DNA of 64,000 bases from CAIVVT01 sp963838205 (GTDB lineage: Bacteria; Acidobacteriota; Terriglobia; Bryobacterales; Bryobacteraceae): positions 62,001 through 126,000 of the forward strand of contig CAWIQF010000003.1 of assembly GCA_963838205.1 (NCBI GenBank), read 5' to 3'. This document shows positions 35,855 through 44,906 of the stretch, piece after piece. The position numbers and the translations under genes are program-made. Within the stretch, counting starts at the first letter, position 1. Every line of letters begins with the position of its first letter. The notes beneath the pieces are model-generated. The model was not told where the DNA came from, did not search any database, and saw nothing but the letters and a program-made list of their open reading frames with translations.

Positions 35855-37321
35855 ATGCCCGACGAGGAACTCAGATTATTGATCGTGGACAACGCCGAGG
35901 ATGCCCGCAACGTCCGCGAAATGCTCGAATCCGCCAACGGGCCCAGGTTCAATGTGCAGGTCGCGGAGAATCTCGTTACGGCTTTGAATGCGCTGGCGCG
36001 CCTTAGCTTTGACGTGGTGCTGGTGGAACTCGCCCTGGGCGATTCCCAGGGCCTGGCCACCTTCGAAACCATCCAGCGCCATGCCCACGGCCTGCCGATC
36101 GTTATTTACACCGGCACGGCGAATGAGATGCAAGCCCTGACGGCGGTCGAACGAGGCGCCCAGGACTACCTGATCAAGGGCAAGCCGAGCTGCCAGGCGT
36201 TCATGCGCGTGCTTCAATATTCGGTCGCGCGCAACCGCCGCCTGGCGGGTGCCGCGCAGGCCGAAGCCGTCGAGGCCAAAACCGTCGGCTTCCTGGCGGT
36301 GAAAGGCGGCGTCGGCGCCACTACGATCGCCACGCATTTCAGCGTCGAACTGGCGCGTCAGACGCACGCCAAGGTGCTGCTGTTGGACCTCGACATGAGC
36401 GGCCGGTCGGCGGCACTTCTCCTGAAGGCCGACGCCCACTACTCCGTCGCCGATGCCGCCACGAACCTGCACCGGCTCGACACCGACTTTTGGGCCCGCA
36501 TCGTCTGCAAAACGGCCTATGACGGCCTCGAGTTGTTGCAGGCCCCCGGCGCCGTCGGCGCCTTCGACCAGCTCAGCGGCGAGCGCGTCCGGCACGTGCT
36601 GCGCTTCGCCCGATCGCTGTATTCCTATATCGTCGTGGACCTCGGCCGCGCCGACCCTATCAGCCTGCGGCTGCTCGAGGAGCTCAACGAGATCTACGTG
36701 GTCACAACCTGCGGCATGGTCGAAATGTACGAAACCAGTCGCGTTCTGAAAAAGTTGTCGAGTCTCGGATTCACCGAGAATCAGGTCCGGTTGATCATCA
36801 ACCGGGTCAGCGGCCCGAACTTCGTCACCCGCTCGGCCATCGAAAAGGCGCTGGGCCATTCCGCCTGCTGGACGCTCTCGGACTACTCCAGCGAAATCGA
36901 GGAGGCCTATAGCTCCGGAAACTTTATCGAGCGCGCCTCGTCCCTGCGGCACCAATGCGAACTGCTGGTGGCCCGCTCGCTAGGCGCCTCGAAAGACGCC
37001 CTCCTCACCCAGCCGCCATTCTGGTCGTCGGCGCTCGATAGCCTGCGGAGCTTGTTTTCCTCAGTCTCGCCCGGCGGCCGGGAAAGCGCCCGCAATGCCC
37101 CCCGGAAACAGCCGCTCAACATCGCGCCCGAGAATGAGACTTCAGCCACCGTGTCTGTTCTCTCGCCGTCCGTCCAGGAAAGCCCCCAGCGCTTGCCCGG
37201 TTCGGTCATGCGCGACGACCGCGCCAGCGGTCCCAGCGCCGCCATCCGGAACCAGCCTCTGAACGTCGCGGTCGAGCCTGAATCTCCAGCCGCCGCGCTC
37301 GATGAACACTCTGTCGAGTGA
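35855..37321 (+). CDS. receiver-CpaE/MinD-type ATPase fusion
   Basis: GGAGG lies 7 bases before ATG 35855. The 488-residue protein has a receiver domain (about 5-125) followed by a CpaE/TadZ-like SIMIBI ATPase (about 143-390) with deviant Walker A KGGVGATTIATH and LLLDLDMSGRSA. The tail (400-488) is Pro/Ser-rich. In the receiver the phosphoacceptor Asp is replaced by Glu58 (VVLVELALGD), while the acidic pocket (IVDNAED) and Lys (YLIKGK) are kept, so it may be locked in an active-like state. CpaE/TadZ proteins position Flp pilus machinery, but no pilus genes are nearby. Confidence 0.8.
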   Translation: MPDEELRLLIVDNAEDARNVREMLESANGPRFNVQVAENLVTALNALARLSFDVVLVELALGDSQGLATFETIQRHAHGLPIVIYTGTANEMQALTAVERGAQDYLIKGKPSCQAFMRVLQYSVARNRRLAGAAQAEAVEAKTVGFLAVKGGVGATTIATHFSVELARQTHAKVLLLDLDMSGRSAALLLKADAHYSVADAATNLHRLDTDFWARIVCKTAYDGLELLQAPGAVGAFDQLSGERVRHVLRFARSLYSYIVVDLGRADPISLRLLEELNEIYVVTTCGMVEMYETSRVLKKLSSLGFTENQVRLIINRVSGPNFVTRSAIEKALGHSACWTLSDYSSEIEEAYSSGNFIERASSLRHQCELLVARSLGASKDALLTQPPFWSSALDSLRSLFSSVSPGGRESARNAPRKQPLNIAPENETSATVSVLSPSVQESPQRLPGSVMRDDRASGPSAAIRNQPLNVAVEPESPAAALDEHSVE

Positions 37322-37832
37322 GGAGATCGCCTGGCCGCCGGCCGTGGAAATCCCGCGCGTCCGCTTGCGAGCGCCGCCGCACTCCGTAGGGGCAAGCTGG
37401 ACCTGCGCCGAGACTGCTAAGTCGCGGGAATAGGCGCATCCAACCGCTCGCTTGCGCGCGCCGTCCCGTAACGGTTTCAGTGCCGCAACCCTAAAGGAGC
37501 CGGAACCGCAACTCCGGCCACCAGGCACTAGCTTCGTCATTCCCCAGCGCGGATCATGCCCGTTGTCTCGCCTCCGCTGCCTCGCTTTTCGCGCCAATTC
37601 CGACGCTGCGCCCCGCTCCGGCATCCGACGCCGGTCGAGGCGCGCCTGCGTCCGGTCATCCCGCGCGGCGGCGCCACCGGTGTGGGCGTCCATGGCGTCG
37701 AAACTATCTTGCATTTATTTGTTATTTTGCGAGAGAAGATCTTTGAACCTGGATGACCTATTTGTGGATCATCTCGGGTATACTAAGCCTGCTCGCAGCT
37801 TGCGATCAATACTCTTTTGAAGAGGTATAACA
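37322..37832. other. intergenic region upstream of the RCC1 gene
   Basis: I see no gene in these 511 bases. The last 120 bases are A+T-richer, with TATACT (about 37777) as a possible -10 but no good -35 at the right distance. A short palindrome, TACTCTT/AAGAGGTA, lies just before the RCC1 gene start at 37833. Confidence 0.4.
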
Positions 37833-40800
37833 GTGCGTTTCCTTTTGAAATTGGCTTTTTCGCTTGCTATCGGGGTTTGCGCGGTGAGCCAAACGCTCCC
37901 GACCCTCTCCATCTCCGTTAGCCATACCGGCACCTTCCTGCTCGGTCAGACGAATGCCTTCTTCGTGATCCGCGTGAGCAACGTCGGCACCGGCCCGACC
38001 ACCAGCGCCGTGCAGGTAACCGACCATGCCGTGACTGGAATGCAAATCACCTCGCTGGGCGGTCCCGGCTGGAGCTGTTCCAACGTCACCTGCGTCCGCA
38101 GCGACGTTCTCGCGGCGGGCCAGACCTATCCCGCCATCGTCGCGCAAGGCACAGTGTATTCGAACGCCCCGGCCACGATTACCTATGGCGCCACGGTCTA
38201 CTTCGGCGGCGATCCGAACACGCACGGCGCCACCGATACCGCGAACGTCGTATCGTACGGGTATCCGGTGGCCTGGGGCGGAGATCAATCCGGCGAGTCC
38301 CTGGTGCCGACGGGCTTGACCAACGTCGTGGCCCTGTCTGGCGGCGGCTCGGATACCCTGGCCCTGCTCGGCAACGGCACGGTCCTGGCCTGGGGCGACA
38401 ATACCTACGGCCAAACCACCGTGCCCGCGGGCTTGACGAAAGTACTTTCCATCGCCGCCGGAGACATGCACAGCCTCGCCCTCGAGAGCAGCGGCACCGT
38501 CGTCGCCTGGGGCGACAACTCCGCCGGTGAACGAACCGTGCCCACGGGTCTCGCCGGCGTCGTGGCCATCGCCACCGGCCACGCCTTTAGCCTCGCCTTG
38601 AAGGGCGACGGCACGGTCGTGGCCTGGGGCGACAACTCCCACGGCCAGTGCACTGTGCCGGCCGGCTTGAAGAACGTCAAGGCCATTACCGCCGGCTGGT
38701 GGCATAGCGTGGCGCTGAAGAACGACGGCACCGTCGTAGCCTGGGGCTATAACGTGGACGGCGAGAGCACGCCCACGCCCGGATTGAAAAATGTCACGGC
38801 CATCGTCGCCGGCGCTTATCACACCCTCGCTCTCAAGAGCGACGGCACTGTCGCGGCCTGGGGCGTGGATACTAGCAACCAGATCGACGTGCCCTCAACC
38901 GTGATCGATGCCGTCGCCATCGCCGCCGGCTGGGACCACAGCCTGGCACTGCTGGCCGACGGAACCGTCGTGCCCTGGGGTTACGCCGGCTACGGCCAGT
39001 TGGCGACACCCGGCGGTTTGACCGATATCACCAGCCTGGCCGCGGGAGGATATCACAGCCTGGCCTTAACCTCCATCGCCTACGTCACAATGCCGATCGT
39101 CGTCAAAGCCAGCGCAGCCGCCCCGAGCCTAGGCTCCCCGAACCTCCTCGTGGACTCAATTCAGGTCAGCGGCAGTGGCGTGCTGTTCAACTGGGCCCCC
39201 GGCACATCTGTCTACGTGGGTGGAGTATGGGAGTTTCTGCCCGGCGCTTCCCACACCCTGAGCGTCGCTACGCTGCCGACCGGCACGGGCGTCCAGTATG
39301 TCTTCAGTTCCTGGAGTGACGGCGGCGCCGAGTCGCACACCGTCAGCCCCGTTGCGCCCACCACTTATACCGCCTATTTCACGACCCAATATCAGTTGAC
39401 CACCGCCTCGAGCAACGACGCATGGGGATCCATTACTCCCGCCGACGGAGCCCATTGGTATGGCGCCGGCTTGGTCGCAAGCGTGACCGCAACCCCGTCT
39501 ACGGGCTACTCCTTCACAGGCTGGTCGGGCGGCGCTTGCACCACCCAAAGCACGACCTGTAATGTGACCATGAATGCACCGGCTTCGGTCACCGCCAACT
39601 TCGTCCCGACCGCTAGCCTGCCGGCTCCCATCCTCTCCCTCTCTTCGTCACATAGCGGTCATTTCCTGCAGGGTCAGTCCAACGCCGTCTATCTGCTGCG
39701 GGTTTCCACTGCAATCACCGCTGGTCCCACCAACGGAACGACTACGGTGACCGATACCCTGCCCGCCGGTTTGACCCTGGTCTCGATGTCCGGCGAAGGT
39801 TGGAGCTGCACAGCCAACTCCTGCTCTCGCTCCGACACGCTCCCCAACGGCCAGAGCTATCCGGCCATCGAGCTTGTCGTCAAGGTGGCGGCGGGCGCCG
39901 CCGCCAGCGTGACCAACGTGGCGAACCTCTCTTATGCGACCGTCTCGAACGTGGCGACCGCGAGTGACGTCACTGCCATCGCCGCCACCGGCTATCCCCT
40001 GGCCTGGGGCTTGAACACCAACGGACAATCCACCGTGCCCGCGGGTCTGACCAACGTCGTATCCGTCGCCGGCGGCACGGCCCATTCGCTTGCGCTGAAG
40101 GCCGACGGCACCGTTGTGGCCTGGGGCGACAACTCCCACGGCCAGTCCACAGTGCCCACCGGTTTGACGGGCGTCATGGCGATCGCCGCCGGAGCCTACC
40201 ACAGCCTCGCCCTGACGACGGCAGGAACAGTCGTAGCCTGGGGCGATGACACCTATGGGCAAACCATCCTGCCCGCGGCCCTGACCAGTCCCACCTGTTC
40301 GACTCAACCCTGTGCCGTGGCCATTGCCGCCGGCGCCTATCACAGCCTGGCTCTGATGAGCGATGGAACCGTCATCGGCTGGGGCTACGATCTGGATGGC
40401 GAAACCGATGTGCCCGCATCGCTGGCGAGTGTCGTGGGCATCGCCGCCGGTGCCACTCACAGCGTGGCCGTGACCAGCAGCGGAGCGGTCGTGGCTTGGG
40501 GCTCCAATGCGTACGGCCAAACCAATGTGCCCGCCGGTTTGTCCGGCATCGTCGCCGTGGCCGCCGGTGCGAACCACAGTCTGGCATTAAGCGCCACCGG
40601 CACCGTAGCGGCCTGGGGTGACAACACCTATGGCCAGATCACCGTGCCCTCGAGCTTGGCTGGCGTCGTCGCGGCGATTGCCGCCGGCGGCGATCAAAGC
40701 CTCGCTTTGAAGAAGACCGGAACCATCTCCGCCTGGGGCGACAATACCGACGGCCAGGACGCCGTCTCCGCCAGTCTGGCCAATGTGACCGCCATCGCCG

Positions 40801-41672
40801 CCGGCACCAGTCACAGCCTGGCTGTGAGCACCGGCGCCTCCGGAAGCGTCGCCATCACGCTCACCACATCGCAACCCGGGACAAGCATCACTGCGGACGG
40901 AACCCCGGTCCCCGCCAACGTGATCCTCGATTGGGCCGCCGGCAGCAGCCACACCATCGCCGCCCCGACGCCGCAGTCGGGCCCGGCGGGCACGCGTTAC
41001 GTGTTCGTCAGTTGGAGCGACGGCGGCGCCGCCTCACATGCCGTTACGCCCGCTGCGGCGACTACCTACAAGGCCACCTTCAGTACCCAGTATCTGTTGA
41101 CCGCCGCCGTCAACAACGCCGCCGCCGGCGCCATCCTGCCCGCTACCGGTTGGTATAACCCTGCCACGCTGGTCTCTGTCACCGCCACCGCCAAGCCCGG
41201 ATACAAGTTCTCCGGCTGGTCCGGCGCCTGCACCGGCACCGCCGCCTGCAAAGTGACCATGAGCGCACCCCAGTCCGTGACCGCCAACTTCGGCGCGTTG
41301 CCCTCCAACTTGTCCATCACCTCCACCCACACCGGCAACTTCTATCGCGGTGAACCCGTCGCCTACTTCACCCTCAAGGTCACCGACGCCTCAACGGCTG
41401 GCCCAACCCGCGGCACGGTGTTCGTCACCGAATATGTACCGGCCGGCATGACTCTGGTCTCGATCTCGGGCGCCGGCTGGAGTTGCAGCGGCGCGACCTG
41501 CTCGCGCACCGACTCGCTCGCTCCGGGCGCCTCTTACCCGCCCATCAGCGTGGGCGTTTATGTCTCCCTCGCTGCGCCCCTATCGTCCACCAACGGCGCC
41601 AACGTGGGCGGCGGCGGCTCGCCTTCCAGCACTGCCTCCGACCCCACTAAGGTCAGTCCTACTGCTCCTTAA
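37833..41672 (+). CDS. large secreted RCC1-repeat protein
   Basis: The 1279-residue protein starts at GTG 37833, with AGAGG about 7 bases upstream, and has a signal peptide (1-23). Three DUF11-like beta-sandwich units (about 25-130, 600-705 and 1165-1275) each contain SHTGxF or a variant and GWSC. They frame two blocks of RCC1-type propeller repeats (about 145-415 and 710-1000; repeat core VVAWGDNxxGQxTVPxGL) and two InlB/bacterial-repeat units ending in GYSFTGWSGGAC or GYKFSGWSGAC. RCC1 propellers bind proteins; in secreted bacterial proteins their role is largely unknown. There is no membrane anchor or sorting tag at the end, so release or surface attachment by other means is likely. Confidence 0.85.
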   Translation: MRFLLKLAFSLAIGVCAVSQTLPTLSISVSHTGTFLLGQTNAFFVIRVSNVGTGPTTSAVQVTDHAVTGMQITSLGGPGWSCSNVTCVRSDVLAAGQTYPAIVAQGTVYSNAPATITYGATVYFGGDPNTHGATDTANVVSYGYPVAWGGDQSGESLVPTGLTNVVALSGGGSDTLALLGNGTVLAWGDNTYGQTTVPAGLTKVLSIAAGDMHSLALESSGTVVAWGDNSAGERTVPTGLAGVVAIATGHAFSLALKGDGTVVAWGDNSHGQCTVPAGLKNVKAITAGWWHSVALKNDGTVVAWGYNVDGESTPTPGLKNVTAIVAGAYHTLALKSDGTVAAWGVDTSNQIDVPSTVIDAVAIAAGWDHSLALLADGTVVPWGYAGYGQLATPGGLTDITSLAAGGYHSLALTSIAYVTMPIVVKASAAAPSLGSPNLLVDSIQVSGSGVLFNWAPGTSVYVGGVWEFLPGASHTLSVATLPTGTGVQYVFSSWSDGGAESHTVSPVAPTTYTAYFTTQYQLTTASSNDAWGSITPADGAHWYGAGLVASVTATPSTGYSFTGWSGGACTTQSTTCNVTMNAPASVTANFVPTASLPAPILSLSSSHSGHFLQGQSNAVYLLRVSTAITAGPTNGTTTVTDTLPAGLTLVSMSGEGWSCTANSCSRSDTLPNGQSYPAIELVVKVAAGAAASVTNVANLSYATVSNVATASDVTAIAATGYPLAWGLNTNGQSTVPAGLTNVVSVAGGTAHSLALKADGTVVAWGDNSHGQSTVPTGLTGVMAIAAGAYHSLALTTAGTVVAWGDDTYGQTILPAALTSPTCSTQPCAVAIAAGAYHSLALMSDGTVIGWGYDLDGETDVPASLASVVGIAAGATHSVAVTSSGAVVAWGSNAYGQTNVPAGLSGIVAVAAGANHSLALSATGTVAAWGDNTYGQITVPSSLAGVVAAIAAGGDQSLALKKTGTISAWGDNTDGQDAVSASLANVTAIAAGTSHSLAVSTGASGSVAITLTTSQPGTSITADGTPVPANVILDWAAGSSHTIAAPTPQSGPAGTRYVFVSWSDGGAASHAVTPAAATTYKATFSTQYLLTAAVNNAAAGAILPATGWYNPATLVSVTATAKPGYKFSGWSGACTGTAACKVTMSAPQSVTANFGALPSNLSITSTHTGNFYRGEPVAYFTLKVTDASTAGPTRGTVFVTEYVPAGMTLVSISGAGWSCSGATCSRTDSLAPGASYPPISVGVYVSLAAPLSSTNGANVGGGGSPSSTASDPTKVSPTAP

Positions 41673-41693
41673 GTCGATCTCGACCCTCCCGTA

Positions 41694-41740
41694 GCCACCC
41701 CCTCCCGGGACCAGCTTTTGGTCCCGGGAGGGGGCGTGGC
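41694..41740. terminator. bidirectional terminator hairpin
   Basis: CCCCCTCCCGGGACC (41698-41712) pairs perfectly with GGTCCCGGGAGGGGG (41720-41734) around AGCTTTT, and outer GCCA/TGGC pairs extend it. It lies between the stop of the RCC1 gene (41672) and the stop of the minus-strand small gene (41742), so it can serve both. There is no long T-run on either side. Confidence 0.75.
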
Positions 41741-41741
41741 T

Positions 41742-41984
41742 TTACTCCACTTGAGCTGAGCCGTCGGTCACCCTGCCAAAAACCCGGGCCCGACGTTTCT
41801 GTCCGAGGCGTGCGCAACTCCCTCGATCCAACCTTTGCCCTCCGTGCGCCGTCCAGCCTCCTTGCACCACAACCGCCTCGCGCGCGGGGGACACCGCGGC
41901 CCACTCATCGCCGGGCATGACCACCGGGCTTTCTGCCGAGGGGGCCACCAAGGCGGCCGCCGCGAACGCCGCGGGTGTTTCCAC
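41742..41984 (-). CDS. small hypothetical protein (80 aa)
   Basis: GTG 41984 is preceded by AAAGGAGGT with 6 bases of spacing, a near-perfect ribosome-binding site. The frame ends at 41742 right beside a strong terminator hairpin. The product begins METPAAFAAAALVAP and has a basic C-terminal half (RLGQKRRARVFGRV). No family is recognised. The signals on both sides argue that it is expressed, despite an unremarkable sequence. It diverges from the M23 peptidase gene 55 bases away. Confidence 0.5.
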   Translation of the reverse strand: METPAAFAAAALVAPSAESPVVMPGDEWAAVSPAREAVVVQGGWTAHGGQRLDRGSCARLGQKRRARVFGRVTDGSAQVE

Positions 41985-42039
41985 GCGCTACCTCCTTTGC
42001 CATGCTTCCACCCCTGCCGCGCTATCCTGAGCAGTAGGG

Positions 42040-43362
42040 ATGCGAACAATTATTGCCGTTCTTGTCGTTTTCGGCGCGGCCCTCGCGCTGCTGCTGGCCT
42101 TCTCGGCCACCCCCGCCTTGGATCTACCCTCCTCCGTCACCGCCCTCGGCGCCGCCACCACTATCCCCGTCCGCGTGCGCGCCCCGCACGGAACCCGCCG
42201 CCTCACCGCCTACGTCGAGCAGAACGGCGTCCGTTCCACCGTCTTTGAAATCAACCAGCCCGCCCGCCGCTTCCTCTGGCAGCGCCACGTCTCCGACTCG
42301 ATCGTGCACTTCACGGCAGGCGTGAAAGCCACCCCCAGCCTGAAGGACGGCCCCGCGCGCCTGACCATCGAAGCCACCTCCAACGACCTCCGCGCGAGCA
42401 CCGCCACCGTCACCCGCTCAGTGACGGTCGTAACCCGTCCCCCCGTTCTAAGCGTCGACTCCGAACAGCACTACCTCTACCTCGGCATGGCCGACCTGGT
42501 CACCTTCACCGTCTCCGGCTATTGGACCGAGGCCGGAGTCCGCGTCGGCGATCAGAGATTCCGCGCCTGGCCCATGCCTGGCGGAAAGCCCGGCTTCTTC
42601 TCGCTCTACGCTTTCGCCTGGAACATGCCGCCACAGACGGTTCCTCTGGTCTACGCCACCAACCCCGCGGGCAACGAAGTCACGGGCGGGATGGTCATCC
42701 GCTTCCCCCAAAAGGAGCAGCCCAAATACCGCACCCGCGACATGGCCATCGACGACCGCTTCATCCAGAAAGTGATCGACGAACTCGACCCCAACGGCGC
42801 TGGCGATTCCGTGACGCGTTTTCTGAAGCTCAACGGTGAGATGCGCCGCGCTAACAATCAGGCCCTATCCGATCTGCGGCTCAAGTCCGAAGCCCACTTC
42901 CTCTGGTCCCGAGCCTTCCGCCAGCAGCACAACTCCCAGGTCGAGTCCAACTTCGCCGACGTCCGCAACTATATCTACCAGGGCAAGAAGATCGACCAGC
43001 AGGTCCACCTCGGCTATGACCTTTCCGTCACCCAGCACGTCGGCGTCGAAGCCTCAAACGACGGCCGGGTCGTCTATGCCGCTCCGCTCGGCATCTATGG
43101 CAACTGCATCGTGCTCGACCACGGCTACGGTCTGCAGTCCATCTACGGCCACCTCAGCGAAATCGCGGTCCACGAAGGCGACCTTGTCAAACAAGGCCAG
43201 ATCCTGGGCAAGAGCGGCCAGACCGGCATGGCCGGCGGCGACCACATCCACTTCAGCATGCAGCTCGACGGCGTCCAGATCGACCCCAAAGAGTGGTGGG
43301 ATTCCCACTGGATCAAGGATCACATCGCCAGCCGCGTCGACCTGCCCGGCTTCCAATACTGA
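42040..43362 (+). CDS. M23-family peptidase (murein endopeptidase type)
   Basis: The 440-residue protein has an N-terminal membrane anchor or signal (2-25), a beta-rich middle, and a C-terminal LytM/M23 domain (about 315-430). Zn ligands are seen in HLGYDLS (HxxxD) and the His-x-His of GGDHIHFSM; HGYGLQSIYGHLS is the family core. It should cut peptidoglycan cross-links or act on other peptides in the periplasm. The ribosome-binding site at 42040 is weak. Confidence 0.9.
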   Translation: MRTIIAVLVVFGAALALLLAFSATPALDLPSSVTALGAATTIPVRVRAPHGTRRLTAYVEQNGVRSTVFEINQPARRFLWQRHVSDSIVHFTAGVKATPSLKDGPARLTIEATSNDLRASTATVTRSVTVVTRPPVLSVDSEQHYLYLGMADLVTFTVSGYWTEAGVRVGDQRFRAWPMPGGKPGFFSLYAFAWNMPPQTVPLVYATNPAGNEVTGGMVIRFPQKEQPKYRTRDMAIDDRFIQKVIDELDPNGAGDSVTRFLKLNGEMRRANNQALSDLRLKSEAHFLWSRAFRQQHNSQVESNFADVRNYIYQGKKIDQQVHLGYDLSVTQHVGVEASNDGRVVYAAPLGIYGNCIVLDHGYGLQSIYGHLSEIAVHEGDLVKQGQILGKSGQTGMAGGDHIHFSMQLDGVQIDPKEWWDSHWIKDHIASRVDLPGFQY

Positions 43363-43687
43363 CCGCTGGCCGCACCGGCCGCCGAAACACACGAACTTCG
43401 CAAAAACACTGCGATTTCACGTTGCTTCCAAACGCGGTGACTTTTCAATAAGTCCTTTAGAAAACCATAGTTACACGGATACGCAAAGACGCGCGACAAA
43501 CGGTGTTTCCCCCGCGTCAAACACGGTGTTTTGCCGGTGAATTCCCGCGCGGCGCACGTTGAAAACCGCATGCATCCAGCTCCAGCTAACAGCGCAGCCG
43601 TCCAGTTCGGCGGTGCAAGCCGACCAGGTGGTCGCGCGATTCTGGCCTTCAACTATCGTTTGCGGACGCGTCAGAGCCAGGGTTCCA
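43363..43687. other. intergenic region between convergent genes
   Basis: No gene is visible in these 325 bases. Two short direct repeats, ACGGTGTTT, occur near 43500 and 43523; the second forms a weak hairpin, CAAACAC/GTGTTTTG. A classical terminator for the M23 gene is not obvious beyond a short GGCCG/CGGCC stem just after its stop. Confidence 0.35.
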
Positions 43688-44326
43688 TCAGCCATTGGAG
43701 CCGGTCGCAGTGGTCTGGGACTGCGAGGTCACGCCGGCCTGCGACAGCGTGTCGAGAATAATGTTCACAGGATTGAGGGAACCGCTCTGGGCTCCGTTGA
43801 CCTGCATCGCCGACAGGAGTTCACTCGTGAGCTGGCTGGCAGTCGTGCTGCTGTCGGTGGTGCTCGTAGTAGCGCTGGAACTGTTGTCGGAATCGGACGC
43901 CGCGGCTTGCGCATGATGATGGTGGTGGTGATGCCCGCCAACCGCCTGCGCCAGATCCTGGATATTGGGCAGCTGGCCGCTCTGCGAGGCGTCCGTAAAG
44001 TCGGTGGCGAGCTGGTTGAGCTGGGTTGCGGCCGTCGTATTACCGTCCGCCTGGGCAGTCGTGGCGGCGCTTGTCAGGTTCGTGGCGATTTGCGCGGTAA
44101 CCTGCTTGTACTCGGTAGGATTCGATTGTTGGAGTTGCTGGAGCGTCTCCAGAATCTGGGCCAGGGGCGAAAGCTGGGTGCTGTCAGTTTGCTGCGTGGA
44201 CGTTAACGCGACTACGCTGCCCGTACTGTTGCTGGTTTCGTTGGCTGTCAAGCCGGCGTTCTGCAGCCGACTGAGAATGGACTGCAGGTAGTTATTGGAG
44301 AGGGTGTTCATCGAAACGCTGCTCAT
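43688..44326 (-). CDS. Gln/Ser/Thr-rich protein with a natural poly-His run
   Basis: The 212-residue protein starts at 44326 with GAGG 6 bases upstream. It is very rich in Ser, Thr, Gln and Asn and has helical segments (LSPLAQILETLQQLQQSNP, QLNQLATDFTDASQSGQ), then GG followed by seven His near residues 130-138. There is no signal peptide or membrane segment. Similar GGHHHHHHH proteins occur in several phyla as I recall, without known function. The His run could bind Ni, Zn or Cu. A low-complexity C-terminal tail follows. Confidence 0.75.
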   Translation of the reverse strand: MSSVSMNTLSNNYLQSILSRLQNAGLTANETSNSTGSVVALTSTQQTDSTQLSPLAQILETLQQLQQSNPTEYKQVTAQIATNLTSAATTAQADGNTTAATQLNQLATDFTDASQSGQLPNIQDLAQAVGGHHHHHHHAQAAASDSDNSSSATTSTTDSSTTASQLTSELLSAMQVNGAQSGSLNPVNIILDTLSQAGVTSQSQTTATGSNG

Positions 44327-44906
44327 GCCAGCCTCATCGGCAATCCGGTCGCCACTTTGAAAGTTGTTTTAAGCCATTGAAATGAAAGACCCGGGTAATG
44401 CCCGGTAGCGGGTTTGAACCACTCTGGAAATCAAGCGTGCCGAATGGGAACCAGGCGTTGAGCCGCAGTTTCCATTTTGGGACGCGCGGAAGAAACAGCC
44501 AGCAGCGCTCCGGACCGGTAGCAGATGATTTGGGAATGTCGTCTTTGGGAGCAGAATCGCAACGCCACCGCCAAGCCTGCCGCAGGGGGCGCGAACGCGC
44601 GTCTCTTGCAGCCGCGGATTGAGCGCGGGTGCAGCGGCGAAACCGAAAGGGTGTTTCGGTTTTTGTCTGTTAGCGATTGATTCTAAGACACCACAGCCGT
44701 AACCCCTTACGATTTCCCTGTTTGCAGCAAGCGCCGCCCGAGCGCAAGACCGAGGCGTTTTAAAAGTGGGGAACGCGGTTCGGCAAGGGCGGAAATGAGC
44801 CGCACGGCAGAGGCGCGAGCGCCCGATGGAAGTGCTTCTTCGACCAGATTGCAGCTCCCATCTGTTGGCCTACACAGCCAGGAGTCGGGAGCGCGCTGGA
44901 GATCGT
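44327..44906. other. intergenic region ending a possible unlisted transcript
   Basis: These 580 bases separate two minus-strand genes. A plus-strand 74-codon frame (44398-44622) lies just before an intrinsic terminator (44640-44665), but its start signal is poor. A non-coding RNA between about 44345 and 44665 is equally possible. The rest shows nothing. Confidence 0.35.
44640..44665 (+). terminator. intrinsic terminator without an assigned gene
   Basis: AAACCGAAA (44640-44648) pairs with TTTCGGTTT (44654-44662) around GGGTG, followed by more T (TTTGTCTG). Only the plus strand has the T-run. The nearest annotated plus-strand gene ends more than 1.2 kb upstream (43362), beyond a convergent gene. 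Confidence 0.65.

Noticed and set aside
38300..40830. Regular DNA repeats resembling a CRISPR or satellite array
   Set aside because: The repeats are in frame, imperfect and encode RCC1 units of one protein.
44400..44430. tRNA-like T-arm, GGGTTTGAACC
   Set aside because: No acceptor stem, D-arm or anticodon arm can be built around it.
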